Counted from the stretch's first letter, positions 8,344 through 17,012 are shown. The stretch is 38,568 bases of DNA from Fibrobacter sp. (GCA_017615055.1 JAGAAW010000136.1:1-38568), one strand, 5' to 3'. Made by a program: numbers and translations. The notes: generated by a model from the sequence alone, not told the origin.

Positions 8344-9341
8344 TGAACGTGCTGAAAACTCTCGGAAAGGTTATAGTTGTCGCCGCGTTGATTGTCCTCG
8401 TGGTGCTTGGCATAATGCAGTTGCAAAAATTCGCGACCGCCCCGCGTGAGCAGTTCCTGCAAGGGCAAATGGAAGCACGGCGCGTGCTCGTGGCCGGGAA
8501 GGTCCCCGGCCGCATCGAACGCCTGTTCGTGCACGAGGGCGACATCGTCATCAAGGATTCCATCGTGGCGATTATCAGCAGCCCCGAAATCGAGGCCAAG
8601 AAGATGCAGGCGCAGGGCGCCCTCGGTGCCGCACGCGCCCAGGCGAGCAAGGCCCGCAATGGTGCTCGCAGTGAAGACATTACCGCCCTCAAGGCGATGG
8701 CCGACCGCGCCCAGGATGCGGCGACGCTCGCGAAGAACACCTACGACCGTGTGCAGAAACTCTATAACGAGGGCGTGCTCCCGCTGCAAAAACGCGACGA
8801 GGCCGAAACCCAGATGAAGGCGAGCCAGTCCGCTGCCGACGCCGCGAAGGCGCAGTACAACCAGGCTGTGGCCGGCGCCCGCAGCGAAGACAAGGCTGCC
8901 GCAAACGCCCTCGTGATGCAGGCCCGCGGCGCCACCGCCGAGGTGGATGCCTACCTCGAAGAAACTAAGATCCGTAGCCCCATCAGCGGCGAAGTGTCGC
9001 TCAAGCTTGCCGAGGAAGGCGAGGTCGTGGGCTCGGGTATGCCCGTAATCGCGGTGACCGACCTGGACGATGCCTGGGCGGTATTCCACCTGCGCGAGGA
9101 TATGCTCAAGAACGTGTACAAGGGCAGGAAGTTTACCCTCAGCATTCCGGCGCTCGACAGGCAGGTCGAAATGGAAGTGAGCTACATTGCTTCCGTGGGT
9201 GACTATGCCACCTGGCGCAGCAGCAAGGAAAGTGGCGGGTTCGACCTCAAGACGTTCGAGGTGCGCCTGCGCCCCACGCAGAAGGTCGAAAACCTGCGCC
9301 CCGGCATGAGCGTGCTCCTTTCTGTAGATGCAATCCAGTAG
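8343..9341 (+). CDS. HlyD-family periplasmic adaptor protein
   Basis: 332 residues. A membrane span lies at about 10-28, followed by the first lipoyl half (VAGKVPGRIERLFVHEGDIVIKDSIVAIIS), a coiled coil with an inner duplicated NGARSEDITALKA / AGARSEDKAAANA motif, the second lipoyl half (IRSPISGEVSLKLAEEGEVVGSGMPVIAVTDL), and a β-barrel ending in the family's LRPGMSVLLSVDA. This matches the YhiI/EmrA-like adaptors that accompany two ABC-2 permeases. GGAG at 8331-8334 is well placed, and the start overlaps the stop of tolC. It is expected to link the inner-membrane permeases to the TolC protein. Confidence 0.9.
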   Translation: MNVLKTLGKVIVVAALIVLVVLGIMQLQKFATAPREQFLQGQMEARRVLVAGKVPGRIERLFVHEGDIVIKDSIVAIISSPEIEAKKMQAQGALGAARAQASKARNGARSEDITALKAMADRAQDAATLAKNTYDRVQKLYNEGVLPLQKRDEAETQMKASQSAADAAKAQYNQAVAGARSEDKAAANALVMQARGATAEVDAYLEETKIRSPISGEVSLKLAEEGEVVGSGMPVIAVTDLDDAWAVFHLREDMLKNVYKGRKFTLSIPALDRQVEMEVSYIASVGDYATWRSSKESGGFDLKTFEVRLRPTQKVENLRPGMSVLLSVDAIQ

Positions 9342-9353
9342 CAGGGATTTGCC

Positions 9354-10544
9354 ATGATTTTGAATGGCCTGCTGAATACCATCAGGAAAATCTACTTCAG
9401 CCACAATATCGTGTTGTGGATGATTCTCCTGGTGTTGCCCGTGGGCGTATCGCTTTTTACCATGGGCATGTTCACGTCGCAGATTGTGCAGCACGTGCCC
9501 ATAGGCATCGTGATGCAAGACGACAGCAGGCTTGCGGACAAGATAAATGCCCGCTTGCGTTCGAGCCCCGTTCTGGACGTGAAGCTTGAATGCGGCAGCA
9601 TGAATGAATGCGAACGTGCGGTAGTCCGCGGGGATTTGCAGGGGTTCCTGGTGCTCCCGAACGAACTGGAACGCCGTGCGCTCCGGCTTGAGACTCCCGT
9701 GATCCCCGTGTATTCCAGCGGGCAGAATTACCTCACGAACATGTTCGCGACCAAGGAAATTCGCTCTGTAATTTCTTCTGTGGGTAGCGAGATGTTCGTG
9801 CCCGAAATCGCCGACCCGGTAAAGACCGAAATCCATTCCGTGGGGAACGTGGAGGGCAATTACCAGGGGTTTTTAGCGCTCGGGCTCGTGACGGCGATTT
9901 TCCACCTCGCGGCGATGATTGTGGGCGTGTATGTACTCTCGTTCCCGCTTCGTGACCATCGCGTTACCGAGATGATCCGCTATGCGGGCGGTTCGCGCCT
10001 TACCCTGTGGGTGGCGAGCGTATTCCCGATGAACATCGCTCTCTGGCTCGAACTGATGGGCTGCTACGCCTATTGCCACAGGATGCTCGCCCCGCTCACG
10101 TTCGATGAATTTGTCATGACTGCTGCCGCGCAGTTGTTTATGATATGCGCCTGTTCGGGTGCAGGGATCGTTTTTGTAGGCGTGGTGGGCGTGATGCGCA
10201 TAGCGACAGGTGCGGCGGGCGTTATCGGGAGTCCCGCGTTCGCGTTTGCGGGCCAGACCTTCCCGGTGATGGCGATGCCCTTTGCCGTGCGCTGCTTTGC
10301 GTTTGTTCTCCCGCTCACGCACGCACTCAAGGTGCAGTCCATGATGCTCCTCGGCGATGTGAGCATGGAACCCGCGTGGCAGTCCATGAAAATTCTTATC
10401 GGGATGGCGATATTCTGGAATATACTCGGCGCGCTCCTCATGTCGATGCGCTGGAAACAGCACCTGCGCCGTGAAGCTGCCCGCGGGCAGTCCTCCGGCA
10501 TGGATGTCGCCGGTATGGACACCAAAACGGAGGCGGTAACATGA
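9354..10544 (+). CDS. ABC-2 type transporter permease (first of two)
   Basis: 396 residues with the ABC-2 membrane layout: a first span at about 20-40 (IVLWMILLVLPVGVSLFTMG), a periplasmic domain (about 45-170) containing VPIGIVMQDDSRLADKINARL, and then about five spans from residue 175 to 375. The pattern matches YhhJ/YbhR-type half-transporters that export drugs or other amphipathic compounds with an HlyD adaptor. There is no Walker A, Walker B or signature motif, and no ATPase gene is found in this operon. AGGGA at 9343-9347 lies 6 bases before the ATG. The stop overlaps the next permease by 4 bases (ATGA), so the two are probably made together and pair as a heterodimer. Confidence 0.85.
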   Translation: MILNGLLNTIRKIYFSHNIVLWMILLVLPVGVSLFTMGMFTSQIVQHVPIGIVMQDDSRLADKINARLRSSPVLDVKLECGSMNECERAVVRGDLQGFLVLPNELERRALRLETPVIPVYSSGQNYLTNMFATKEIRSVISSVGSEMFVPEIADPVKTEIHSVGNVEGNYQGFLALGLVTAIFHLAAMIVGVYVLSFPLRDHRVTEMIRYAGGSRLTLWVASVFPMNIALWLELMGCYAYCHRMLAPLTFDEFVMTAAAQLFMICACSGAGIVFVGVVGVMRIATGAAGVIGSPAFAFAGQTFPVMAMPFAVRCFAFVLPLTHALKVQSMMLLGDVSMEPAWQSMKILIGMAIFWNILGALLMSMRWKQHLRREAARGQSSGMDVAGMDTKTEAVT

Positions 10545-11722
10545 TTCGTCGCCTCTGGAAAGTTGCCTTCGCGGAGTGGAAGCTCTTCTACACGGACCCT
10601 GCCGCAATTCTCCTCCTTGTGGTGGCAGGGGTCCTGTATGCGTTCTATTACCCGACCCCCTACATCAACCAGACGGTATCGAAGGTACCGGTTGCAGTTG
10701 TCGACCTCGACAATACTGCGATGTCGCGCGACCTTATCCGCATGGCATCCGCTGCCCAGCAGATAGAGGTCAAGTCTATCTATGCCGAAATGAACGAGGC
10801 CGAGGCGGCCATGGCCCGCGAGGAGATATTCGGGTTTATGGTTATCCCCGAGAACATGGAGAAGGACATCCGCGCCAAGCGCCCCGTTTCGGTGAACATC
10901 TTTACGCACGGTGCCTACGTGATGCTGCATGGAGCCATAGGTACGGCGTTCTCGACATGCGCGCTTACCGTCGGTGCTACAAACAAAGTAAAGCAGATTG
11001 CCTTGGGCAAAAAAGTGCCTTCCGCGAAGGCGATTGCCATGCGCGACCCGATTCCCATCAGCATCCAGACAATGTTCAACAGCTCGGGTAGCTACTCCAA
11101 CTATGTGGTGCCGAGCGTGCTCGTGGTGATTCTGCAACAGTCGCTCATTATCGGTATCTGCGTCTTGGGCGGTTCGCGCGCCCACAGGCGGTTCCGCAAA
11201 AAATTCCGTGACAGTCCCGTCGAGAACGAGACTGCCGAATACCGCTACTTTGGCCGTGCGCTTGCTTATTTTTTGCACTACTGCTCGTTTATCCTCTTCT
11301 ATCACTGCATCATCTACAACCTGTTCGATTTCCCGCGACGTGGTGAACTTTTGCCCATGGTGGTGTTCTCCATCGTGTTCCTGGCTTCGGTCATCAACCT
11401 GGGCATGGTCGTGTCGCAGGTGTTCCTGCGTCGCGAATCCAGCATGCAGTTGTTCCTGTACCTGTCGATTCCGATACTGTTCCTCGCGAACTTCAGTTGG
11501 CCCAGTTACCTGATGCCCCGCTGGATGGTCTCGATATCGTACATACTGCCGAGCACGTTTGCGGTTCCGGCATGGCTGTCCATCGAGCAGATGGGGGCCG
11601 ATATATACGAGGTTGCGCCCAAGCTGTACCAGCTTGCAATCCAGGCTGTAGTATATTTGATACTAGGACTTCTTTTAACCCGTGCCCGTGACAAGGCCAA
11701 AATAGACATAGGAGACATGTAA
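10541..11722 (+). CDS. ABC-2 type transporter permease (second of two)
   Basis: 393 residues with the same organisation as its neighbour: an N-terminal span (about 17-37, AAILLLVVAGVLYAFYYP), a periplasmic domain opening with VSKVPVAVVDLDNTAMSRDLIRM and containing EEIFGFMVIPENMEKDI, and five further spans after about residue 180. The PVAVVDLDNT...R pattern is characteristic of the YhhJ/YhiH and YbhS/YbhR permease group. It overlaps the upstream permease by 4 bases. The ATP-binding partner is not encoded in the window and would have to come from another locus. Confidence 0.87.
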   Translation: MIRRLWKVAFAEWKLFYTDPAAILLLVVAGVLYAFYYPTPYINQTVSKVPVAVVDLDNTAMSRDLIRMASAAQQIEVKSIYAEMNEAEAAMAREEIFGFMVIPENMEKDIRAKRPVSVNIFTHGAYVMLHGAIGTAFSTCALTVGATNKVKQIALGKKVPSAKAIAMRDPIPISIQTMFNSSGSYSNYVVPSVLVVILQQSLIIGICVLGGSRAHRRFRKKFRDSPVENETAEYRYFGRALAYFLHYCSFILFYHCIIYNLFDFPRRGELLPMVVFSIVFLASVINLGMVVSQVFLRRESSMQLFLYLSIPILFLANFSWPSYLMPRWMVSISYILPSTFAVPAWLSIEQMGADIYEVAPKLYQLAIQAVVYLILGLLLTRARDKAKIDIGDM

Positions 11723-11726
11723 CATT

Positions 11727-12440
11727 ATGATGTTCGATCCTCTATACATGATTATTCTCGTGGTGACGCTCGCCCTTTCGGGTTTTGTCTCGCTGCTGGT
11801 CAAGTCGCGCTTCAATGCGGGGCAGAAGGTGAACATTTCCAGCGGGCTTACCGGTGCCGACGTGGCGAAGGCAATCCTCATGGATGCGGGCATTACCGAC
11901 GTGAAGGTGCTGCAGCACCAAGGGTTCCTTTCGGACCATTACAACCCGCTCAACAAGACGCTCAACCTTTCTCCGGAAGTGTACAACGGGCGTAACGCGA
12001 GTGCCGCGGGTGTCGCCGCTCATGAGGTGGGTCATGCCATCCAGCATGCGCAGGGGTATTTCCCGATGTGGTTGCGCTCGGCAATCGTTCCGGTCGCAAA
12101 TATCGGTAACAATCTCGGGCCGTGGCTCGTGATTATCGGCATCATGCTCATGAGTTTCGGGAAGGCGATAGGCCAGCCGGTATCTATCGTGGGCGTGCTC
12201 CTGTTTGCCGCAACGACGCTCTTTACGCTGGTGACCGTGCCTGTGGAATTCGATGCCTCTAGCCGTGCGAAGAAGGCGCTCGCCCGCATGGATGTGGTGG
12301 CGCAGGGCCGCGAGTACAATACGGTTTCGGGCGTGCTGCTTGCCGCGGGCCTGACCTACGTGGCGGCCGCAATTTCTTCGATTCTCCAGTTGCTCTACTG
12401 GGCTTACCGCGCAGGACTCATTGGCGGGCGCAGGAACTAG
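11727..12440 (+). CDS. Membrane zinc metallopeptidase, YugP family
   Basis: 237 residues. The zinc-binding motif HEVGH (H99, E100, H103) follows an N-terminal span (about 3-24). The surrounding sequence GLTGADVAKAILMDAGITDVKV and DHYNPLNKTLNLSPEVYNGRNASAAGVAAHEVGHAIQ is highly typical of the YugP/DUF-type zinc peptidases. Two or three further spans follow (about 118-140, 148-168 and 205-225). The conserved VPVEFDASSRAKKAL stretch supplies the probable third zinc ligand (Glu in EFDAS). Substrates of the family are unknown; a role in membrane-protein quality control is often assumed. It starts 4 bases after the permease stop, so it belongs to the same transcript. Confidence 0.9.
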   Translation: MMFDPLYMIILVVTLALSGFVSLLVKSRFNAGQKVNISSGLTGADVAKAILMDAGITDVKVLQHQGFLSDHYNPLNKTLNLSPEVYNGRNASAAGVAAHEVGHAIQHAQGYFPMWLRSAIVPVANIGNNLGPWLVIIGIMLMSFGKAIGQPVSIVGVLLFAATTLFTLVTVPVEFDASSRAKKALARMDVVAQGREYNTVSGVLLAAGLTYVAAAISSILQLLYWAYRAGLIGGRRN

Positions 12441-12448
12441 GGGGCGTT

Positions 12449-12733
12449 ATGGCCGTGAAGACGCTTACCATTGAATGCCCCATGTGCAAGGGCGAAATCG
12501 TCGTGGATGCCGATACGGGCGAGGTGCTGAGCCATAAGGAATTCAAGAAGGAGGTCAAGTCCTTCGATGACTTCTTGAAGGAACAGAAATCGCGCAGTTC
12601 CGATTTGGAGGCGAAATTTGCCGCCGCGAAGGAAGCGCAGAAGAACCGCGCCGAACTCCTGGAAAAGAAGTTTGAGGCTGCCAAGCAGAACAAGGACCTG
12701 AAGGATCCGCCCCCAAGTATTAATTGGGATTAA
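12449..12733 (+). CDS. Small CxxC protein with charged coiled-coil tail, function unknown
   Basis: 94 residues. The N-terminal part (LTIECPMCKGEIVVDADTGEVLSHK) looks like half of a zinc ribbon: one CPMC pair, then a β-hairpin with DADTGE. Only these two cysteines are present, so zinc binding would need a dimer. The rest is a Lys/Glu/Ala-rich helix with coiled-coil character, ending in PPPSINWD. A G-rich ribosome-binding site (AGGGGG, 12439-12444) overlaps the stop of the peptidase gene, so it is the last gene of the export operon. No known function is recognised. It ends 11 bases from the convergent scpA. Confidence 0.7.
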   Translation: MAVKTLTIECPMCKGEIVVDADTGEVLSHKEFKKEVKSFDDFLKEQKSRSSDLEAKFAAAKEAQKNRAELLEKKFEAAKQNKDLKDPPPSINWD

Positions 12734-12744
12734 TGGGTAAATTA

Positions 12745-14172
12745 TTAATCGTTACTGGAATGAACTTCCAGTGACGGGAAATCGTCATCGTCTTCCGGAG
12801 CTGCGTCTTCTGCCGGAGAGTCCTCATTATCCGAAGATTTTGCCTGGGTGTCGTAGAACGCCTGGGCCTTTTTCATGAACGCCTCGAATTCCTCGTCAGA
12901 CATCTTTGACGTGTCGGCGGGTTTCGTTTCTTCAATTACTTTATCTGTACCCGCGGCATCAACTGCCGGCGACACGCTTTCTTCAACCGGAGATACACTT
13001 TCCATCGGAGCAACGGCTTCTTCAGCCGGCGGCACATCTTGTGCCACATTTTCTACCGGAGCCGCGGCATCAACTGCCTGCGATACACTTTCTGTCGGGG
13101 CGGATTTATTCGCCGGAACAGAACTATCGGCCGGTGCGCCGGACATCGCCGCCTCGGCGGCTTCGTCTTCCTTCATCATCTCGGCGAACGGGTTGTCCTG
13201 AACTTCGCTCAGGTCCTCGCGCCCTTCGAGCATGGCTTGCAGGTCTTCTTCGGTCACATTTCTGCCGCGGGTAGTCCAGAGCACGGCTTCTTTCATGACG
13301 GCGGCGATATCGCCTACGCTGCCTGCCTGCGAGCGGGCCAGCGCCATGTTGCGGATTTCTTCCACCAGGCCGGGTTTCACGTCCGGGTCCTTCGAGTAGA
13401 ACACGGTCTCGCGCGCCATCTCGTCGGCATAATCCGGGTTGTTCTTCTTGCGGTAAATCCAGATGGGGCCAAAAAGTTCGCTCTGGCGGAACACCACCTC
13501 GTCGGTCTTAATCATCTCGAGGAGTGCCATGAAGGTCACTGCGGCTACAATCGGGTGGCTGTCGTTATCGAGCAGTTCCTCGAAGAGTGCGCGCCCGTTT
13601 ACCGAGAGGTAATTGTTTATCGCCTGTTGCCGGTCCTGAATGGTTACGTAGTCCAGCTCAATGTGGTGGACCGTATCCGAAATCTTGGTCTTGAGGCTCT
13701 TCTGGTACGCGCGGAAAAGCTGCCAGATATTCGCGTCGGCGAGCGTGTCCTCATCGTTCTGCGTCTTTTCGAGGCGCCCGCGGCTGTAGGTGCCGTAGTT
13801 CTCGCTTTCCATTTCCTGGAGCCCGCCCGCGACCTGCTTGTAGCGCTGGTACTCGAGCATCTCCTGCATCAGCTTTTCGCGGTCGGCGTTGTATTCCTCG
13901 ACAAGTTCCGGGTCGCGTTCTTCGGCCGGGAGCAGTTCCTGCACCTTGAGGGCCATCAGGCGGCTCGCCATGTACAAGAAGTCGCCCGCCTTCGAGAGGT
14001 CGGTCACCCCAATCTTGTTGACCCATGCGAGGAAGTCGTCCGCGATTTCTGCAATCGGGATCTGGTCCAGCGACATTTCCTTCTTCTGGACAAGGTACAC
14101 GAGCAGGTCCATCGGCCCGTTAAAGGAGCCTATGCGGACTTCGTAGTCTTCCTGTTCCTCGATTTCGGTCAT
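12745..14172 (-). CDS. scpA: Segregation and condensation protein A, with long acidic tail
   Basis: The first ~255 residues are ScpA: YEVRIGSFNGPMDLLVYLVQKKEMSLDQIPIAEIADDFLAWV (about 9-50) is the N-terminal motif that binds the SMC neck. FLYMASRLMALKVQELLP and the helical region follow, and VTFMALLEMIKTDEVVFRQSELFGPIWI is the C-terminal winged helix that binds SMC heads. ScpA is the kleisin of the SMC-ScpAB complex that organises and segregates the chromosome. The protein is 475 residues, almost twice the usual ~250. The added part holds a conserved-looking helical stretch (about 270-330) and then imperfect VSP.VE.SVSPAVDAA-type repeats and a Glu/Asp-rich end. It lies 25 bases after glmS in the same direction. 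No good ribosome-binding site precedes the ATG; scpB is not nearby. Confidence 0.9.
   Translation of the reverse strand: MTEIEEQEDYEVRIGSFNGPMDLLVYLVQKKEMSLDQIPIAEIADDFLAWVNKIGVTDLSKAGDFLYMASRLMALKVQELLPAEERDPELVEEYNADREKLMQEMLEYQRYKQVAGGLQEMESENYGTYSRGRLEKTQNDEDTLADANIWQLFRAYQKSLKTKISDTVHHIELDYVTIQDRQQAINNYLSVNGRALFEELLDNDSHPIVAAVTFMALLEMIKTDEVVFRQSELFGPIWIYRKKNNPDYADEMARETVFYSKDPDVKPGLVEEIRNMALARSQAGSVGDIAAVMKEAVLWTTRGRNVTEEDLQAMLEGREDLSEVQDNPFAEMMKEDEAAEAAMSGAPADSSVPANKSAPTESVSQAVDAAAPVENVAQDVPPAEEAVAPMESVSPVEESVSPAVDAAGTDKVIEETKPADTSKMSDEEFEAFMKKAQAFYDTQAKSSDNEDSPAEDAAPEDDDDFPSLEVHSSND
12750..12776. terminator. Hairpin at the convergent end of the CxxC gene and scpA
   Basis: CGTTACTGGAA (12750-12760), loop TGAAC, TTCCAGTGACG (12766-12776): 11 base pairs with one G-T. 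It covers the last codons of scpA and lies 17 bases past the stop of the plus-strand gene. The minus strand continues with TTAATAATTT, a partial U-tract. It could stop both transcripts, but no clean U-run is present. Confidence 0.4.
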
Positions 14173-14197
14173 TGGCTTAAATGTAGTAATATCGCCC

Positions 14198-16027
14198 TTA
14201 TTCCACCGTCACGCTCTTCGCGAGGTTGCGCGGCTGGTCCACGTCGTTGCCGCGGAGTACGGCGATGTGGTAGGCGAGGAGTTGCAGCGGGACGCATGTC
14301 ACGATAGGCATGAGCATCGGGATAGTTTTCGGAACCCTGATGAGGTGGTCCGCAAACTCGTCGAGCGGCTTGCAGTCTTCGGTGGTGACTGCAATGACGC
14401 GTCCGCCACGTGCCTTGATTTCGCGCACGTTGCTGATGACCTTGTCGAACAGCGCATCCTTCGGGGCAATCACGACTACCGGCATGTTCTCGTCGATAAG
14501 GGCAATCGGACCGTGCTTCATTTCGGCGGCGGGGTAGCCTTCGGCGTGGATGTAGCTTATTTCCTTGAGTTTCAGGGCTCCTTCCATGGCCACGGGATAG
14601 TTGAAGTGGCGGCCCAGGTATAGGAAGTTGTTGGCCTTTGCGTACTTCTGTGCAATGCCTGCAATCTGGTCCGAAAGCTGGAGAGTCTGTTCCACGAGTG
14701 CGGGGAGATCCTGCATTGCCTTCACGATGTCTGCGCCCGATTCAAAGCTGAGTCTGCGCTGGCGACCGAGCAAGAGGGCTATCATGGCGAGCACGGTCAC
14801 CTGGCTGGTGAACGCCTTGGTGCTAGCCACGCCAATTTCGGGGCCTGCGTGCAGGTACACGCCGCCGTCGCTCGTGCGGGCAATGGTGGAGCCCACGCCG
14901 TTACAGATGGCAAGTGCGGTCGCACCCTTCTGCTGAGCCTCCTTGAGGGCGGCAAGCGTGTCGGCGGTTTCGCCCGACTGGCTGATGGCGAGTACGAGTG
15001 TGCCCGGCTTGATGATGGGGTTGCGGTAGCGGAATTCGGAGGCGTACTCGACTTCCACCGGGACGCCTGCCAGGTCTTCAATCATGTATTCGCCGACCAT
15101 GCCTGCGTAGTAGCTCGTGCCGCATGCGGTAATGATGATGCGGTTGATGTTCCTCAGTTCCTTGATGTTCGTGTCGAGGCCCGCGAGTTTTGCGTTACCT
15201 TCGGCGGTGAGCAGGCGGCCACGCATGGTGTTGCGGAGCACTTCGGGCTGCTCGAAAATTTCTTTCAGCATGAAGTGCGCAAACCCGCCCTTCGCGACGG
15301 CGTCCGCATCGAATTCCACATCCTTGACTTCGCGCTGCACCTCGTGGCTGTTCATGTTCACGATGGAGTAGTCGTTGCCCGTAATCTGCACGATATCGTT
15401 GTCGTCGAGGTAGACAACTTTCTGCGTGTGGTTGATGATTGCAGAAACGTCGCTCGCGAGGAAAAATTCGGAGTTGTTCCCGATGCCGAGAATCAGCGGG
15501 CTGCCGCGGCGCGCCCCGATGAGCGTACCCGGTTCCTCGCTGCAGATGACGGCAAGGCCGAACGTACCTTCCACCTGGGCGAGAGCCTTGAGGACGGCCG
15601 CCTTCAGGTCGCCCTTGTAGAAGCGGGCGATGAGGTGTGCCAAAACCTCGGTATCGGTTTCGGACTGGAACTTGACGCCTTCCGAAATGAGTTTTGCCTT
15701 GAGGCTTGCGTAGTTCTCGATGATGCCGTTGTGGACAATCGAAATCTTTCCGTCGAAACTTACGTGCGGGTGAGCGTTCTCTACGGTGGGCGCGCCGTGG
15801 GTGGCCCAGCGCGTATGCGCGATGCCTGTCTTTCCGGTGACGGCCTGCGACTTCAGCTTGTCTTCGAGTGCGCTGATCTTGCCCGAAGCCTTTACCACGT
15901 GGATACTTCCGTTATCGATGACGGCGATACCCGAGCTGTCGTATCCGCGGTACTCAAGCTTCTTGAGCCCTCCGATCAGTATAGGCAAAGCTTCGTTTTG
16001 ACCGATGTATCCGACGATTCCGCACAT
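14198..16027 (-). CDS. glmS: Glutamine-fructose-6-phosphate aminotransferase (isomerizing)
   Basis: 609 residues, the full usual length. MCGIVGYIG supplies the N-terminal cysteine nucleophile (Cys2 after Met removal). TRWATHGAPTVENAHPH and DTEVLAHLI belong to the glutaminase domain (about 2-220). The two SIS sugar-isomerase domains follow, with TACGTSYYAG, SQSGETADTLAAL, ASTKAFTSQ and the hinge HAEGYPAAEMKHGPIALI, and the C-terminal PRNLAKSVTVE that closes over the sugar. It makes glucosamine-6-phosphate from fructose-6-phosphate and glutamine, the first step toward UDP-GlcNAc for peptidoglycan and LPS. AAGG 7 bases upstream supports the start. It is divergent from the FKBP gene. No glmS ribozyme can be recognised in the short leader. 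Confidence 0.97.
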   Translation of the reverse strand: MCGIVGYIGQNEALPILIGGLKKLEYRGYDSSGIAVIDNGSIHVVKASGKISALEDKLKSQAVTGKTGIAHTRWATHGAPTVENAHPHVSFDGKISIVHNGIIENYASLKAKLISEGVKFQSETDTEVLAHLIARFYKGDLKAAVLKALAQVEGTFGLAVICSEEPGTLIGARRGSPLILGIGNNSEFFLASDVSAIINHTQKVVYLDDNDIVQITGNDYSIVNMNSHEVQREVKDVEFDADAVAKGGFAHFMLKEIFEQPEVLRNTMRGRLLTAEGNAKLAGLDTNIKELRNINRIIITACGTSYYAGMVGEYMIEDLAGVPVEVEYASEFRYRNPIIKPGTLVLAISQSGETADTLAALKEAQQKGATALAICNGVGSTIARTSDGGVYLHAGPEIGVASTKAFTSQVTVLAMIALLLGRQRRLSFESGADIVKAMQDLPALVEQTLQLSDQIAGIAQKYAKANNFLYLGRHFNYPVAMEGALKLKEISYIHAEGYPAAEMKHGPIALIDENMPVVVIAPKDALFDKVISNVREIKARGGRVIAVTTEDCKPLDEFADHLIRVPKTIPMLMPIVTCVPLQLLAYHIAVLRGNDVDQPRNLAKSVTVE

Positions 16028-16118
16028 AGAAAAACCTTAAAAGGGATAAAATTGAACTTTAAGCCATAATATACGAAAAGAATGTGTAAAAAATACTTTT
16101 ATGTGAGAAAAATCACGT

Positions 16119-16148
16119 TTGATTTGCTATTTTAAGTACGTCTATAAA
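16119..16148 (+). promoter_or_regulatory. Predicted σ70-type promoter of the FKBP lipoprotein gene
   Basis: TTGATT (16119-16124), an 18-base spacer and TATAAA (16143-16148) lie 19 bases before the ATG at 16167. The implied leader is short (about a dozen bases), with the AAAGAGGA ribosome-binding site inside it. Confidence 0.45.
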
Positions 16149-16166
16149 ACTCAAAAAGAGGATTCT

Positions 16167-17012
16167 ATGAAAACAAAATTGATTATTGCTGCTGGCGCCC
16201 TCGCCATGCTCATGACCGGCTGTGACCAGCTGTGCCCGAGTAAGACCGCTCCGGCCAAGACCGCCCTGGTTACCCAGAAAGATACGAACAGCTATGCCTT
16301 CGGTGCGCACTTTGCCAACCAGGTGTACGCTCAGCTCGTGGCCCGTGATTCCATCGAACTGGATCTCGACCTCTTTATCCAGGCGTTCAAGGATCGCTTC
16401 AACCACGATTCCAGCAAGTACCTGATGGACGATTCCACCGTGTTTGCTACCCTTATGAACATCCAGCAGCAGAAGCAGCTCGAAGCCCAGAAGAAGGACA
16501 GCATCGCTTCTGAAAAGCGCAAGAGCGAAGGTGCTGCCTTCCTCGAACAGAACAAGACTGCCGAAGGCGTCGTAACGACCGAATCTGGCCTGCAGTACAA
16601 GGTGCTCACCGAAGGTACGGGCGCCACTCCGGGTGATTCCGACGTGGTCAAGGTTCACTACACCGGTACGCTCCTCGACGGTACTAAGTTCGATAGCTCT
16701 ATCGATCGTGGCCAGCCGCTTGAATTCCCGATCAACGCCGTGATTCCGGGCTGGACTGAAATGCTCAAGCTCATGAAGGTGGGTGAGAAGGTTACCGCAT
16801 GGATTCCGTTCGACCTCGCTTATGGCCCGTACGGCCGTCCTCCTCAGATCCCGGGCTACAGCCTGCTTGTGTTCGAAATGGAACTCATCGACACGAAGGC
16901 TCCTGAAGCCCCGAAGACTGAACCGGCCAAGCCCGCTAAGGCTGTGAAGGCTGCCAAGCCCGCCGCCCCGAAGGCAGAAGCCAAGCCGGCAGAAGCCCCG
17001 AAGGCCGAATAA
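16167..17012 (+). CDS. FKBP-type peptidyl-prolyl isomerase, lipoprotein
   Basis: The ATG at 16167 is preceded by AAAGAGGA and gives a lipoprotein signal (MKTKLIIAAGALAMLMTGC, lipobox Cys19). Residues ~40-135 resemble the helical FKBP_N dimerisation domain (NSYAFGAHFANQVYAQ...; QQQKQLEAQKKDSIASEKRKSEGAAFLEQNK). Residues ~140-240 are the FKBP catalytic domain: GLQYKVLTEGTGATPGDSDVVKVHYTGTLLDGTKFDSS, VIPGWTEMLKLMKVGEKVTAWIP, LAYGPYG and LLVFEMELI. This is the FkpA/Mip arrangement, which catalyses proline isomerisation during folding of envelope proteins in the periplasm. A C-terminal Lys/Ala/Pro tail of about 40 residues (repeats like KPAKAVKAAKPAAPKAEAKPAE) is extra. A strong terminator follows. 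Confidence 0.92.
   Translation: MKTKLIIAAGALAMLMTGCDQLCPSKTAPAKTALVTQKDTNSYAFGAHFANQVYAQLVARDSIELDLDLFIQAFKDRFNHDSSKYLMDDSTVFATLMNIQQQKQLEAQKKDSIASEKRKSEGAAFLEQNKTAEGVVTTESGLQYKVLTEGTGATPGDSDVVKVHYTGTLLDGTKFDSSIDRGQPLEFPINAVIPGWTEMLKLMKVGEKVTAWIPFDLAYGPYGRPPQIPGYSLLVFEMELIDTKAPEAPKTEPAKPAKAVKAAKPAAPKAEAKPAEAPKAE

Noticed and set aside
7932..9836. Very long antisense ORFs (for example 634 codons here, also under sprA, glmS and the GH57 gene)
   Set aside because: They are mirror frames of GC-rich coding sequence with biased third positions; the plus-strand or minus-strand partner has clear family motifs in each case.
16028..16166. glmS ribozyme or riboswitch
   Set aside because: The minus-strand leader of glmS is only ~140 bases shared with a divergent promoter, and the conserved ribozyme core cannot be found.
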